Assembly: GCA_041394145.1 (NCBI GenBank)
Contig: JAWKIW010000006.1
Location: 1 to 64,000, forward strand
Source of the DNA: JAWKIW01 sp041394145
GTDB lineage: Bacteria; Actinomycetota; Acidimicrobiia; Acidimicrobiales; Acidimicrobilacustridaceae
Length of the DNA: 64,000 bases
Direction of reading: 5' to 3'
The notes beneath the pieces are model-generated. The model was not told the DNA's origin. It made no database searches and was given only the letters and a program-made list of their open reading frames with translations. A program made the position numbers and the translations under genes. Shown piece after piece: positions 45,487 through 54,943 of the stretch; position 1 is the stretch's first letter, and the number at the start of each line of letters is the position of its first letter.

Positions 45487-48363
45487 TCAGTCGGTGTAGG
45501 CCTCGATCGGCGGGCAGGAGCAGACCACGTTGCGGTCGCCGTAGGCGTTGTCGATGCGGCTGACGGGCACCCAGTACTTGCGCTCGTGCAGTGCGGCCAC
45601 CGGGTAGGCAGCGAGCTCCCGGGGATAGGGGTGGGCCCAGTCGTCGGCGGTCACGTCGGCCGCCGGGTGGGGCGCGTTGCGCAGCGGGTTGTCGTCGCGG
45701 TCCCACGCCCCGGTGGCCACCTGGTCGATCTCGTGGCGGATGGCGACGAGGGCGTCGCAGAACCGGTCGACCTCGCTGAGGCTCTCGGACTCGGTGGCCT
45801 CGATCATCAGGGTGCCGGGCACGGGGAACGACATCGTCGGCGCGTGGAAGCCGTAGTCGATGAGCCGCTTCGCGACGTCGTCCACCGTCACGCCGGTCTC
45901 GGCCGTGATCGGCCTGATGTCGATGATGCACTCGTGGGCCACCATGCCGTTCTGCCCCGTGTAGAGCACCGGGTAGTGCGGGGCGAGGCGGTGGGCGATG
46001 TAGTTGGCGGTGAGGATGGCGACCTGGGTGGCCTGCAGCAGCCCTTCTCGCCCCATCATCGTCAGGTACATCCAGGAGATGGGCAGGATGCCCGCCGAGC
46101 CCCACGGCGCGGCGGCCACCGGGCCCGGACCCGTGGCAGGGCCGGCGTCGGGGACCAGCGGGTGGTTGGGCAGGAACGGGGCGAGGTGCTCCTTCACCGC
46201 GATGGGACCGACGCCCGGCCCACCACCGCCGTGGGGGATGCAGAACGTCTTGTGGAGGTTGATGTGGCTCACGTCGGCGCCGAACTGACCCGGCTTGGCC
46301 ACGCCGACCAGGGCGTTGAGGTTGGCGCCGTCGAGGTACACCTGGCCGCCGGCGTCGTGCACGGCCCGGCAGATCTCGGTGATGGCGGCCTCGAAGACCC
46401 CGTGGGTGGAGGGGTAGGTCACCATCAGGGCGGCGACGTCGGGGCCGTGCTCGGCCAGCTTGGCCCGCAGGTCGTCGACGTCGACGTTGCCGCCGTCGTC
46501 GCAGGCGACCACGACGACGCGCATGCCCGCCATCGCCGCGCTGGCCGGGTTGGTCCCGTGGGCCGACGCCGGGATGAGGCACACGTCGCGGTGGGACTCG
46601 CCCCGGCTGGCGTGGTAGCCGCGGATGGCCAGCAGGCCGGCGTACTCGCCCTGGGAGCCGGCGTTGGGCTGCAGCGAGACGGCGTCGTAGCCGGTGATCT
46701 CCACCAGCGCCGCCTCCAGGTCGCGGAACAGCTGTCGGTAGCCCTCGGCGTGGTCGATCGCGGTGAACGGGTGCAGCGAGGCGAGCTCGGGCCAGGTGAT
46801 CGGCAGCATCTCGGCGGTGGCGTTGAGCTTCATCGTGCACGAGCCGAGCGGGATCATCGCCCGGTCGAGGGCGATGTCCTCGTCCATCAGGGCCCGCAGG
46901 TAGCGCAGCATCTCCGTCTCGGAGTGGTAGCGGTGGAAGACCGGGTGGGAGAGCACCTCGCCGGTACGTCGAAGGCGGTCCGGGATGGCGTCGGCGACGA
47001 CGAGGTCGAGGTCGTCGATCGACGCGCTCACCCCGAAGCCGGCCCACACCTGCTCGACGACGTCGCGGGTGGTCGTCTCGTCGAGGGAGATGCCCAGGGT
47101 GTCGGCGTCGACACGGCGCAGGTCGATGCCCCGTTCGCCCACCGCAGCCAGGATCGTGTCGGCCCGGCCCGGCACCCGGACGGTGACCGTGTCGAAGAAG
47201 GCCTCGGTGGCCACGTCGATCCCGCCCGCCCGCAGCCCCGCGGCGAGGATCGCGGTGAGGCGGTGGACGCGCTCGGCGATGCGGGTGAGGCCCTCGGGGC
47301 CGTGGTAGGTGGCGTAGAGGCCGGCCATGATGGCCAGCAGGACCTGGGCGGTGCAGATGTTGGAGGTGGCCTTCTCGCGACGGATGTGCTGCTCGCGCGT
47401 CGTGAGGGCGAGCCGGTAGGCCATGCGGCCCCGGGTGTCGACCGAGACGCCGACCAGCCGACCCGGCAGGCTGCGCTTGTGGGCGTCGCTGGTGGCGATG
47501 AAGGCGGCGTGCGGGCCGCCGAAGCCGAGGGGGACGCCGAACCGCTGTGACGACCCGACCACCACGTCGGCGCCGATCGCACCGGGTGGGCGCAGGAGGG
47601 TGAGGGCGAGCAGGTCGGTGGCCACCACGACCTTGGCGCCCCGCTCGTGCAGGTCGGCGATCAGGGCGGCGTCGTCTCGCAGCCCGCCGCTCGAGCCCGG
47701 GTGCTGCAGCAGCACGCCGAAGATCCCCTCGCCGACGATGCCCGTGGCCGGATCGGTGACGACCACCTCGAGGCCGAGCGGCTCGGCCCGGGTCTGCAGC
47801 ACGGCGATGGTCTGGGGATGGCAGTCGGCGTCGACGACGAAGGTGGTCCCGGCCTTGGGGTTGAGCCGGTGGCACATCGCCATCGCCTCGGCCGCCGCCG
47901 TGGCCTCGTCGAGCAGCGACGCGTTGGCCAGCTCCATGCCGGTGAGGTCGCTCACCATGGTCTGGAAGTTGAGCAGCGCCTCGAGGCGGCCCTGGGAGAT
48001 CTCCGGCTGGTACGGCGTGTAGGCCGTGTACCACCCGGGGTTCTCCAGGACGTTGCGCAGGATCACGTTCGGCGTGCGGGTGCCCGAGTAGCCCATGCCG
48101 ATGAGCGGCGTCCGCACCACGTTGCGGTCGGCGACCTCGCGCAGCCGTGCCAGCGCCTCCGCCTCGGTGACCGCCGACCCCAGGTCGAGGGGCTTGTCCC
48201 AGCGGATCGACGACGGCACCACCGCGTCGACCAGCTGGTCGAGCGACGACAGGCCGAGCGCCTGCAGCATCGTCGCCTGGTCGTCGGGCGATGGGCCGAT
48301 GTGGCGGGCCACGAACTCGTCGTGGGCTTCGAGGTCGTGGAGGCTGCGGGGGTGATCGGGCAT
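45487..48363 (-). CDS. gcvP: glycine dehydrogenase (decarboxylating), P protein
   Basis: A 958-residue full-length (non-split) P protein. It decarboxylates glycine with PLP and passes the aminomethyl group to GcvH. The PLP-lysine region is NLHKTFCIPHGGGGPGVGPI; the N-terminal half has VARHIGPSPDDQATML and YTAYTPYQPEISQGR. It is one of the longest intact genes in the window. Expression is controlled by the tandem glycine riboswitch upstream. The L protein gene (lpd) is not in the window. Confidence 0.97.
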   Translation of the reverse strand: MPDHPRSLHDLEAHDEFVARHIGPSPDDQATMLQALGLSSLDQLVDAVVPSSIRWDKPLDLGSAVTEAEALARLREVADRNVVRTPLIGMGYSGTRTPNVILRNVLENPGWYTAYTPYQPEISQGRLEALLNFQTMVSDLTGMELANASLLDEATAAAEAMAMCHRLNPKAGTTFVVDADCHPQTIAVLQTRAEPLGLEVVVTDPATGIVGEGIFGVLLQHPGSSGGLRDDAALIADLHERGAKVVVATDLLALTLLRPPGAIGADVVVGSSQRFGVPLGFGGPHAAFIATSDAHKRSLPGRLVGVSVDTRGRMAYRLALTTREQHIRREKATSNICTAQVLLAIMAGLYATYHGPEGLTRIAERVHRLTAILAAGLRAGGIDVATEAFFDTVTVRVPGRADTILAAVGERGIDLRRVDADTLGISLDETTTRDVVEQVWAGFGVSASIDDLDLVVADAIPDRLRRTGEVLSHPVFHRYHSETEMLRYLRALMDEDIALDRAMIPLGSCTMKLNATAEMLPITWPELASLHPFTAIDHAEGYRQLFRDLEAALVEITGYDAVSLQPNAGSQGEYAGLLAIRGYHASRGESHRDVCLIPASAHGTNPASAAMAGMRVVVVACDDGGNVDVDDLRAKLAEHGPDVAALMVTYPSTHGVFEAAITEICRAVHDAGGQVYLDGANLNALVGVAKPGQFGADVSHINLHKTFCIPHGGGGPGVGPIAVKEHLAPFLPNHPLVPDAGPATGPGPVAAAPWGSAGILPISWMYLTMMGREGLLQATQVAILTANYIAHRLAPHYPVLYTGQNGMVAHECIIDIRPITAETGVTVDDVAKRLIDYGFHAPTMSFPVPGTLMIEATESESLSEVDRFCDALVAIRHEIDQVATGAWDRDDNPLRNAPHPAADVTADDWAHPYPRELAAYPVAALHERKYWVPVSRIDNAYGDRNVVCSCPPIEAYTD

Positions 48364-48420
48364 GGGGGCACCTCTGGGTCCGGGGATGGGGCCGCGTCGG
48401 TCGGCGCTCGCCCCCGCTGT

Positions 48421-48635
48421 CGTCGGACCTGAGAGCTTCGCCGTCGCGCACCCGAGTGCTCGGCCGGCTTTCCCCTTCGGTGAGCGGTCCGCCGCAGCTG
48501 CTGTCGTGCTGCTGCGATGGCCCGCTGCTCTCCAGCGTGTGCCTGCGCCTGCGGTACGGGGGCCTGAGAGATTCCGGGCGGTTGCTCCTTCGGCGCCCCC
48601 GCCGGCGTCGTCGGCGACGGAGGACTCTCCCGCAG
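48421..48635 (-). promoter_or_regulatory. tandem glycine riboswitch upstream of gcvP
   Basis: Read on the minus strand there are two aptamers in series. The first runs from GGGAGAG (48631) through GCGCCGAAGGAGCAA to TCTCAGGC (48571-48564). The second runs from CTGGAGAGCAG (48534) through CACCGAAGGGGAAAG to GCTCTCAGGTCC. These are the conserved GAAGGAG/GAAGGGG cores and CUCAGG ends of glycine riboswitches. The gcvP start lies about 60 nt downstream. Usually such tandem riboswitches turn on glycine breakdown when glycine is high. Confidence 0.95.
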
Positions 48636-48690
48636 GCGGTCGAAGGCCTGGGTTGTGCCCCCGATCCTAGTCGGGCGCCCCTCCCGCCCG

Positions 48691-48757
48691 GGCTTCCTGT
48701 CATGAGATCGAGTGCGGGAGCACGCAGATCCATGACGGGAACGGGGAGGTGGGGGGG
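48691..48757. repeat. palindromic intergenic element, copy A
   Basis: GTCATG (48699-48704) and CATGAC (48731-48736) bracket a 38-nt core that holds GATC on both sides and an inner GTGC/GCAC stem, with C-rich and G-rich flanks. A second copy of the same length is at 54861-54943. It lies between the riboswitch leader and the divergent reductase gene. Confidence 0.7.
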
Positions 48758-48849
48758 TCGCGGAGGCTCTAGGTTGAGGGGTCGGCGGATCGAGCGTCGG
48801 CTGGTGCGAGCCGGTGGATGCCCGAGCCGGTGGACCGGGGGAGCAGGCG

Positions 48850-50047
48850 ATGACGAAGATCGTGGTGCTGGGCGGGGGCGGCGGTGTCGGGTCGGTGGCG
48901 GCCCGGACCGTGGCCCTGGCCGAGGACGTGGACGAGGTGGTGGTGGCCGACCTGCGGGCCACCGACGCCGCCGCCGTGGCGCAGTCCATCAGCTCCTCGA
49001 CCGGTCGATCCGGCGTGTCGGCCGCCGCGGTCGACGCCTCGGACCCGGCCTCGCTCGCCGCGGTGCTCGCTGGCGCCGACGTGGCGGTGAGCTGCGTCGG
49101 GCCCTTCTACCGGTTCGGCGCGCCGGTGCTGGCGGCGGCGGTCCGGGCCGGTGTCGACTTCGTCGACGTGTGCGACGACCTCGACGCCACCCTCGCCCAG
49201 CTCGACCTCGACGAGGCCGCCCGTGAAGCGGGCGTCTGCGCGGTCATCGGGATCGGGAACTCGCCGGGGCTGGCCAACGTGCTCACCCGCTACTGCGCCG
49301 ACCACCTGCTCGACGCCGTCGCCTCGGTCGACATCATGCACATCCACGGCGGCGAGGCCGACGAGGGCCCGGCCGTCGTCAAGCACCGCATCCATGCGAT
49401 GACCAACGACGTGCCCGTCTTCATCGACGGCGAGCTGCGCGACGTGCGGCTGCTCGAGCCCAGTGGTGCCGAGTTCGTGGAGGAGACCGACTTCCGCGAC
49501 GTCGGCACCTTCCCCGTCTACCCGTACCCGCACCCCGAGACCATCACGCTGCCGCCACCTGCCGGGGCTGCAGCGCTGCACCAACCGCGGCGTGGTGTTC
49601 CCGCTCGCGTACTTCCATCGGACGATGGACCGCGTCCGCGAGGGCGGCGACGTCGACGACATGGTTGCCGACATCCTGGCCGACCGACCGGAGCTGCTGG
49701 CCGAGGCCGGGGTGACCGGTCCCGCCGGGTGCCTCAAGATCGTCGTCGCCGGGACGCAGGCCGGCGAGCCGCACACCTACGTGTTCTCCCTCTCGTCGAC
49801 CACCGAGGGGGCCGGCGAGGGCACCGGCATCCCCGCCGGGCTGGCGGCGATCATGGTGGCCCGGGGCCAGATCTCCGGTGCCGGCGTGCACCCGCCCGAG
49901 GCCGCGGTCGATCCCGACGCCATGCTGGCGCTGGCCGGCGAGATCGTGCGCCACTTCGGGATCGAGGGCGAGGGCGGCGGGGTGCCGATCCACGTCGAGC
50001 ACGTCAGGCCCGACGGGTCGTCCGAGTCGCTCGACCTCGGCCTGTGA
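48850..50047 (+). CDS. saccharopine dehydrogenase-like NAD(P) oxidoreductase, one frame break
   Basis: About 398 residues of the saccharopine dehydrogenase/carboxynorspermidine synthase superfamily: VVLGGGGGVGSVAART at the N-terminus, then SCVGPFYRFGAPVLAAA and IGIGNSPGLANVL typical of this fold. Substrate unknown. ATG 48850 follows GGGGGAG. A break near 49556 switches frames between ETITLP and HLPGLQRC. It overlaps the kinase start by GTGA, so reductase and kinase are coupled. TAGGTT (48773-48778) is a plausible -10 box giving a leader of about 65 nt. Confidence 0.85.
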
Positions 50048-51603
50048 GCGCCTCGGTGCGGGCGGCGCGCTGCTACGTCGGCCACGACCTCGGCACCGGC
50101 GGCGACAAGGCGGCCCTGGTGCGCGACGACGGCGAGGTGCTGGCGTCTGCCTTCGTCGCCTACGACCTGCACCACCCGGCCCCCAACCAGGTGGAGCAGG
50201 ACCCCGAGGACTACTGGCGCGCCGTGGGCGACGCCACCCGAGCCGTGCTCGCCGACGCCGGCGTCGCCCCCGAGGCCGTGGCCGGCGTGGGCTTCGCCGG
50301 GCAGATGCTCACCATGGTGCCGCTCGACGCCCGGGGCGAGCCCGTGCGCCCCGCGATCTCGTGGCTCGACAGCCGGGCCGACCTCCAGGCCCGGCGCATG
50401 GCGCGGCGGCTGGGCGGGGAGCGGGTGATCATGGCCATCGCCGGCGCCGTGCCGTCGGGCAAGGACGTCGTCTGCAAGATCGGCTGGCTGCGCGCCAACG
50501 AGCCCGAGGTGTTCGCCCGGGTGGCCGCCTTCTGCGACGCCACCGGCTTCCTGGTCGCCCGGGCCACCGGGCACCTGATCGCCGACGACACCGCGGCCGG
50601 CGGAACCGGCGTGCTGAACCGCAAGACCCGGCAGTGGGACCGCCTCCTGGCTGCGCTGACGCGGGTGCCGCTGACCAAGATGCCGCCGATCCGGGCGTGC
50701 GCCGAGGTCGTGGGCGGGCTGCAGCCGTCCGCCGCCGAGCACCTCGGTCTGGTGGCGGGCACACCGGTGATCGCCGGCATGGGCGACGTGCCGGCGGCCG
50801 TGGTGGGCTCGGGCGCGCTGGAGCCGGGCGACGCCCACATCTGCCTCGGGACGTCGGGCTGGCTGTGCGTGACCACGCCGGAGGCCCGAGACATCGGCCG
50901 CAGCGGCGTGTTCTCGCTGCCCGCCGCCGACCCCGGGGCCTTCGCGATGGTGGGCGAGATGGAGACGGCGGGGGAGTGCCTCGACTGGTTGGCCGAGCAC
51001 GTGGGGGTCGGCGAGGCGCGGCGGCCCGGGGATGGCCACGGCAGCGCGAGCGATGGGTCCGTGCACGAGCGGCTGCTGGCGCTGGCCGCCGAGGTGCCGG
51101 CCGGCTGCGACGGGCTGCTGTTCGGCCCGTGGATGTTCGGCGAGCGGGCCCCGGTCACCGACACCACCGTGCGCGGCGCCTTCGTGAACCTCTCGCTCGA
51201 CCACTCCCGCGGCCACCTGGTGCGGGCGGTGCTCGAGGGTGTCGCCCACAACCTGCGCTGGCTGCTCGGGGTGTACGACCGGGCCGGCTACCCCTGCCCG
51301 GTGCTGCGCACCATCGGCGGCGGCTCCCGATCGGACCTGTGGCTGCAGATCGTCGCCGACGTGACCCAGCGGAGGGTCGAGGCGGTCGTGCGCCCCCAGG
51401 ACGCCGGGGCGGTGGGGGCCGCCCTGACCGTGGCCGTGGGGCTCGGCGACCTTCCCGGCTACGCCGCCATCAAGCCGCTGCGGCCCACCGACCGGGTCTT
51501 CGCCCCCGACCCGGCCACCGAGGCGGTCCACGACCGCATGCACCACGCCTTCCGCGCCGCCTACCCCGGCCTGTCGCGCGTCGGCCGGATGCTCAACCGC
51601 TGA
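50044..51603 (+). CDS. FGGY-family carbohydrate kinase (xylulokinase-like)
   Basis: 519 residues: VGHDLGTGGDKAALVR is the phosphate-1 motif, with FAGQMLTMVPLD, the ISWLDSRADLQA block and the C-terminal GGGSRSDLWLQIVADV. FGGY kinases phosphorylate sugars or polyols. The closest pattern is xylulokinase-like, but the exact substrate is not clear. Situated between the reductase and an LLM oxidoreductase, it suggests a small polyol or sugar-acid pathway. Confidence 0.9.
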   Translation: MSASVRAARCYVGHDLGTGGDKAALVRDDGEVLASAFVAYDLHHPAPNQVEQDPEDYWRAVGDATRAVLADAGVAPEAVAGVGFAGQMLTMVPLDARGEPVRPAISWLDSRADLQARRMARRLGGERVIMAIAGAVPSGKDVVCKIGWLRANEPEVFARVAAFCDATGFLVARATGHLIADDTAAGGTGVLNRKTRQWDRLLAALTRVPLTKMPPIRACAEVVGGLQPSAAEHLGLVAGTPVIAGMGDVPAAVVGSGALEPGDAHICLGTSGWLCVTTPEARDIGRSGVFSLPAADPGAFAMVGEMETAGECLDWLAEHVGVGEARRPGDGHGSASDGSVHERLLALAAEVPAGCDGLLFGPWMFGERAPVTDTTVRGAFVNLSLDHSRGHLVRAVLEGVAHNLRWLLGVYDRAGYPCPVLRTIGGGSRSDLWLQIVADVTQRRVEAVVRPQDAGAVGAALTVAVGLGDLPGYAAIKPLRPTDRVFAPDPATEAVHDRMHHAFRAAYPGLSRVGRMLNR

Positions 51604-51622
51604 GACAGGAGAGGCTCTTCCC

Positions 51623-52501
51623 ATGCGCTTCACGTTCGCCGAGTCGATGACCGATCCGAGCTACTACCTGCCGCTGGCCCGGGCGTGCGAGGACGCCGGG
51701 TGGGACTCGTTCCTCGTGCCCGACAGCATCTGCTACCCGGAGGTGTCGGACTCGACCTATCCGTACACCCCCGACGGCAACCGGGAGTTCCTCGAGGACA
51801 AGCCGTTCCTCGAGCCGTTCTCCCTGATCCCCGCCATGGGGGCGGTGACCGAGCGGCTGCGCTTCACCACCTTCGTGGTCAAGCTGCCCATCCGCCACCC
51901 CGTGCTCGTCGCCAAGCAGGCGGCGACCGTGGCGGTGATGACCGGCAACCGCTTCGGGTTCGGGGTCGGCCTCAGCCCCTGGCCCGAGGACTACGAGGTC
52001 TGCGGCGTGCCGTGGGAGCGGCGCGGCAGGCGCATGGACGAGATGATCGAGATCATCAGGGGCCTCACCGCCGGCGGCTACCACGAGCACCACGGCGAGA
52101 TCTTCGACATCCCGTCCGTCAAGATCTGCCCGGTGCCCACCGAGCCGCTGCCGATCCTGATCGGCGGCCACGCCGACGTCGCGCTGCGCCGGGCGGCGCG
52201 GCTGTGCGACGGCTGGATGCACGCCGGCTCCGAGGCCGAGCGCCTGCCCGAGATGATCGCCCGGCTCCACGAGCTGCGGCGCGAGTACGGGCGAGAGGAC
52301 GACCCGTTCGAGATCCACGTCATCTCCCTCGACGGGTACTCGGCCGAGGGCTGCAAGCGGCTCGAGGAGCAGGGCGTCACCGACGTGATCGTCGGCTTCC
52401 GCGACGCCTACCAGATGGCCCAGGACACCCAGCCGCTGCAGGACAAGATCGACATGATCCGGTCCTTCGGCGACTCGGTCATCGCCGAGGTGAAGGGGTA
52501 G
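51623..52501 (+). CDS. LLM-class F420-dependent (luciferase-like) oxidoreductase
   Basis: 292 residues of the bacterial luciferase-like superfamily, with ARACEDAGWDSFLVPD, RLRFTTFVVKLPIRHP and FGVGLSPWPEDYEVCGVPWERRGRRMDEMIEI, the pattern of F420 or FMN-dependent members common in actinobacteria. ATG 51623 has AGGAG upstream, 19 nt after the kinase stop. Cofactor F420 is inferred from the family and phylum, not seen directly. Confidence 0.88.
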   Translation: MRFTFAESMTDPSYYLPLARACEDAGWDSFLVPDSICYPEVSDSTYPYTPDGNREFLEDKPFLEPFSLIPAMGAVTERLRFTTFVVKLPIRHPVLVAKQAATVAVMTGNRFGFGVGLSPWPEDYEVCGVPWERRGRRMDEMIEIIRGLTAGGYHEHHGEIFDIPSVKICPVPTEPLPILIGGHADVALRRAARLCDGWMHAGSEAERLPEMIARLHELRREYGREDDPFEIHVISLDGYSAEGCKRLEEQGVTDVIVGFRDAYQMAQDTQPLQDKIDMIRSFGDSVIAEVKG

Positions 52502-52507
52502 CGCCGC

Positions 52508-53992
52508 CTACGACGGCGAGGCGGCGGGGGAGGCCGCAGTGGCCGAGGTCGCGGCGGCGATGCCCGCTCGGCGGCCGAAGAAGGCGCCGTCGGCCAGCGA
52601 CAGCCCGCTTGCGTAGCCGTGGGCGGCCAGGCCCGACGTGGTGCGCCCGGCGGCGTACAGGCCGGCGATCGGCGAGCCGTCGAGGTCGAGGACCTCGCCG
52701 TCGACGGTCGTGTGCAGCCCGCCCAGGGTGAAGGTGGCGTAGAAGGCCGACTGGGTGCGCAGGTCGTAGGCGCCGAGCGCTCCGGTCAGCGGTCGGACGA
52801 ACGCGGCGGCCTTGTGGAACACCGGGTCCTCGCCGTGCTCGGCGTGGCGGTTGTAGAGCTCGAGGGTCGCCACCAGCGACCCCTCGGGCAGACCCATCTC
52901 GGCCTCGAGCTCGTCCGCCGACTCGCACACCCAGGCGGCCTGGAACCCGGCTCGGTTCACCTCGTAGAGCTCCTCGTCGACGATCAGGTACATCTCGCCG
53001 CCCTGGTGGAACAGCGCCTCCTGGCCGACCCGCCCGTAGTAGGTGTCCTCGTTGATGAACCGCTGGCCGCGACCGTTGACGAGGATGCCGCCGACGAGCT
53101 TGCGGGGCGGGGTGATCGGCACCGCGCACTCGGCGGCGTCGAGGTGCACTGCCCGGGCGCCGGCCGCCTGGGCCATGCGGATGCCCCGGCCGTCGTCGAA
53201 GTCGGTGCCGAGGCGCAGGTTGCAGCGGGCGACCAGCGGGACGTGCTCGGCCACCATCTCGTCGCTGCGGACGAACCCGCCGGCGCACAGCACGACGCCG
53301 CGCCGGGCCCGCACGGCGACCGCGTGCCCGTGCCGACGCACGAGGACGCCGATCACCCGTCCGTCGTCGTCGACGACGAGGCGGCGGGCGTGGGTGTCGG
53401 TGGTGATCCGCGTCGACGTGGCTTCGACCGCCGCGAGCAGGCACTGCATGAGGAACCCGCCGGCGGCGTGGCGGTGCCGGGGCTTGTGGCCGCGCGGCGC
53501 CGGCCGGACGATGCGGTCGAAGGGCCAGGCGTCCTCGCCTCCGGAGAAGACGAGGCCGTCCTCGGTCGGCGGCTCGATGCCCGGCTCGGGGAAGAAGCCC
53601 GCCTTGAACGGCACGCCGTGGTCGACGAGCCAGTGGTAGAAGGCCACGCTCTCGTCGCAGAACACCCGCAGCTTGGCCTCGTCGGGGCCGGGGCCGGTGG
53701 CGGCCACGAGGAAGTCGTACATGTCGTCGGGGGTGTCGGTGAAGCCGCAGGCCTCCTGCACGGGCGTGCCGCCACCCAGGTACAAGATGCCCCCCGACTG
53801 GGCCGACAGCCCGCCCCCGCCGCCGGCGGCCTCCAGCACCAGCACGTCGGCGGCCGCGTCGGCCTCGATCGCCCCCAGCGCCGTGCACGCGCCGGCCACG
53901 CCGAGACCCACGACCACCACGTCGGCTTCGTCGTCCCACGCCGTCACCTCGCGGGCCGGCAGCACCGCGGTGCGATCGAGGTCGGGCGCCAT
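52508..53992 (-). CDS. FAD-dependent dehydrogenase, KstD/fumarate-reductase-like
   Basis: 494 residues. The dinucleotide-binding motif is VVVVGLGVAGACTALGA, and the later ATGPGPDEAKLRVF, FINEDTYYGRV and GLYAAGRTTSGLAAHGYASGLSLADG are typical of 3-ketosteroid-Delta1-dehydrogenase and flavocytochrome-c fumarate reductase relatives. A steroid or related ring dehydrogenase is the best guess. ATG 53992 is preferred to GTG 53998. It diverges from the SDR gene across a 66-nt gap with a strong dyad. Confidence 0.85.
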   Translation of the reverse strand: MAPDLDRTAVLPAREVTAWDDEADVVVVGLGVAGACTALGAIEADAAADVLVLEAAGGGGGLSAQSGGILYLGGGTPVQEACGFTDTPDDMYDFLVAATGPGPDEAKLRVFCDESVAFYHWLVDHGVPFKAGFFPEPGIEPPTEDGLVFSGGEDAWPFDRIVRPAPRGHKPRHRHAAGGFLMQCLLAAVEATSTRITTDTHARRLVVDDDGRVIGVLVRRHGHAVAVRARRGVVLCAGGFVRSDEMVAEHVPLVARCNLRLGTDFDDGRGIRMAQAAGARAVHLDAAECAVPITPPRKLVGGILVNGRGQRFINEDTYYGRVGQEALFHQGGEMYLIVDEELYEVNRAGFQAAWVCESADELEAEMGLPEGSLVATLELYNRHAEHGEDPVFHKAAAFVRPLTGALGAYDLRTQSAFYATFTLGGLHTTVDGEVLDLDGSPIAGLYAAGRTTSGLAAHGYASGLSLADGAFFGRRAGIAAATSATAASPAASPS

Positions 53993-54013
53993 GGGCACGC
54001 ACCTTAGGGGGCG

Positions 54014-54045
54014 GCACAGTACGAGAACGTGTTCCAGTTCTGTGC
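54014..54045. promoter_or_regulatory. 32-bp symmetric operator between divergent oxidoreductase genes
   Basis: An outer pair GCACAG (54014-54019) and CTGTGC (54040-54045) is centred exactly on the inner palindrome GAACGTGTTC (54025-54034). The core fits the AAC-N2-GTT pattern of KstR-type regulators of steroid and acyl catabolism (known consensus TnnAACnnGTTnnA). Confidence 0.7.
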
Positions 54046-54058
54046 GAGAGTTCGTGCC

Positions 54059-54840
54059 GTGCTCGAACGCTTCTCGCTCACCGACAAGGTCGTCCTCGTC
54101 ACCGGTGCCGGCCGGGGATCGGGGCCGCCACCGCCCGCGCCGCCGCCGAGGCCGGCGCCGACGTCGCCCTGTGCGCCCGCACGGCGGAGCACCTCGAGGC
54201 GGTCGCCGTCGACGTGCGCGCCGCCGGCCGGCGCGCCCTGGTGTTCCCGGCCGACGTCAACGACCTCGACCAGCTCTCGGCGTTCGTGGCCGCCGCGGTC
54301 GACGAGCTCGGCGGCGTCGACGTCGTCGTCAACAACGCCGGCGGCACCATGCCTCGGCCCTTCCTCGACACCAGCAGCGGCTTCCTCGAGCGGGCCTTCC
54401 ACTTCAACGTCACCACGGCCTTCGCCCTCACGAAGGCGGCGACGCCGCACCTGCTCGAGCGGCAGGGGAGCGTGGTCAACATCTCCTCGGCGATCGGGCG
54501 GCTCCGCGACCGCGGCTTCGTCGCCTACGGCACCGCCAAGGCGGCGCTGTCGCACATGACCCGCCTCCTGGCGGCCGACCTCGCGCCCAAGGTCCGGGTC
54601 AACGCCATCGCGGTCGGCTCGACGGCGACCTCCGCCCTCGACGTCGTGCTCGAGAACGACGCGCTGCACGACGAGATGGTGCGGCGCACGCCGCTCGGCC
54701 GTCTCGGCGATCCGAGCGACATCGCCCTCGGCGCGGTCTACCTGGCGTCTCCCGCGGCGTCCTGGATCACCGGCAAGGTCCTCGAGATCGACGGCGGCCT
54801 CGAGGAGCCCAACCTCGCCCTCGGCCTGCCCGACCTGTAG
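54059..54840 (+). CDS. short-chain dehydrogenase/reductase, one frame break
   Basis: 260 residues when one lost base near 54118 is restored: VLERFSLTDKVVLVTGAGRG then IGAATARAAAEAGADVALC. The catalytic tetrad is seen in VVNNAGGTMPRP, VNISSAIG and YGTAKAALSHM; the end is ITGKVLEIDGGLEEP. It is a classical 3-ketoacyl reductase-like SDR. GTG 54059 lies just after the operator. Together with the divergent KstD-like gene it forms a regulated pair. Confidence 0.88.
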
Positions 54841-54860
54841 CCCCGACAGCTCCCACGCTG

Positions 54861-54943
54861 ACCCACCCCCTTCCGGCTTCCCGTCATGAGATCGAGCGCT
54901 CCGACGCCCATATCCATGACCAGAACCTCTTTGGGTGGGGGGA
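54861..54943. repeat. palindromic intergenic element, copy B
   Basis: GTCATG (54883-54888) and CATGAC (54915-54920) are 32 nt apart, exactly as in copy A, with the shared blocks GGCTTCC upstream and GAAC downstream. C-rich (54861-54870) and G-rich (54934-54942) flanks extend the dyad. It fills the gap between two convergent genes and may terminate both. Confidence 0.7.
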
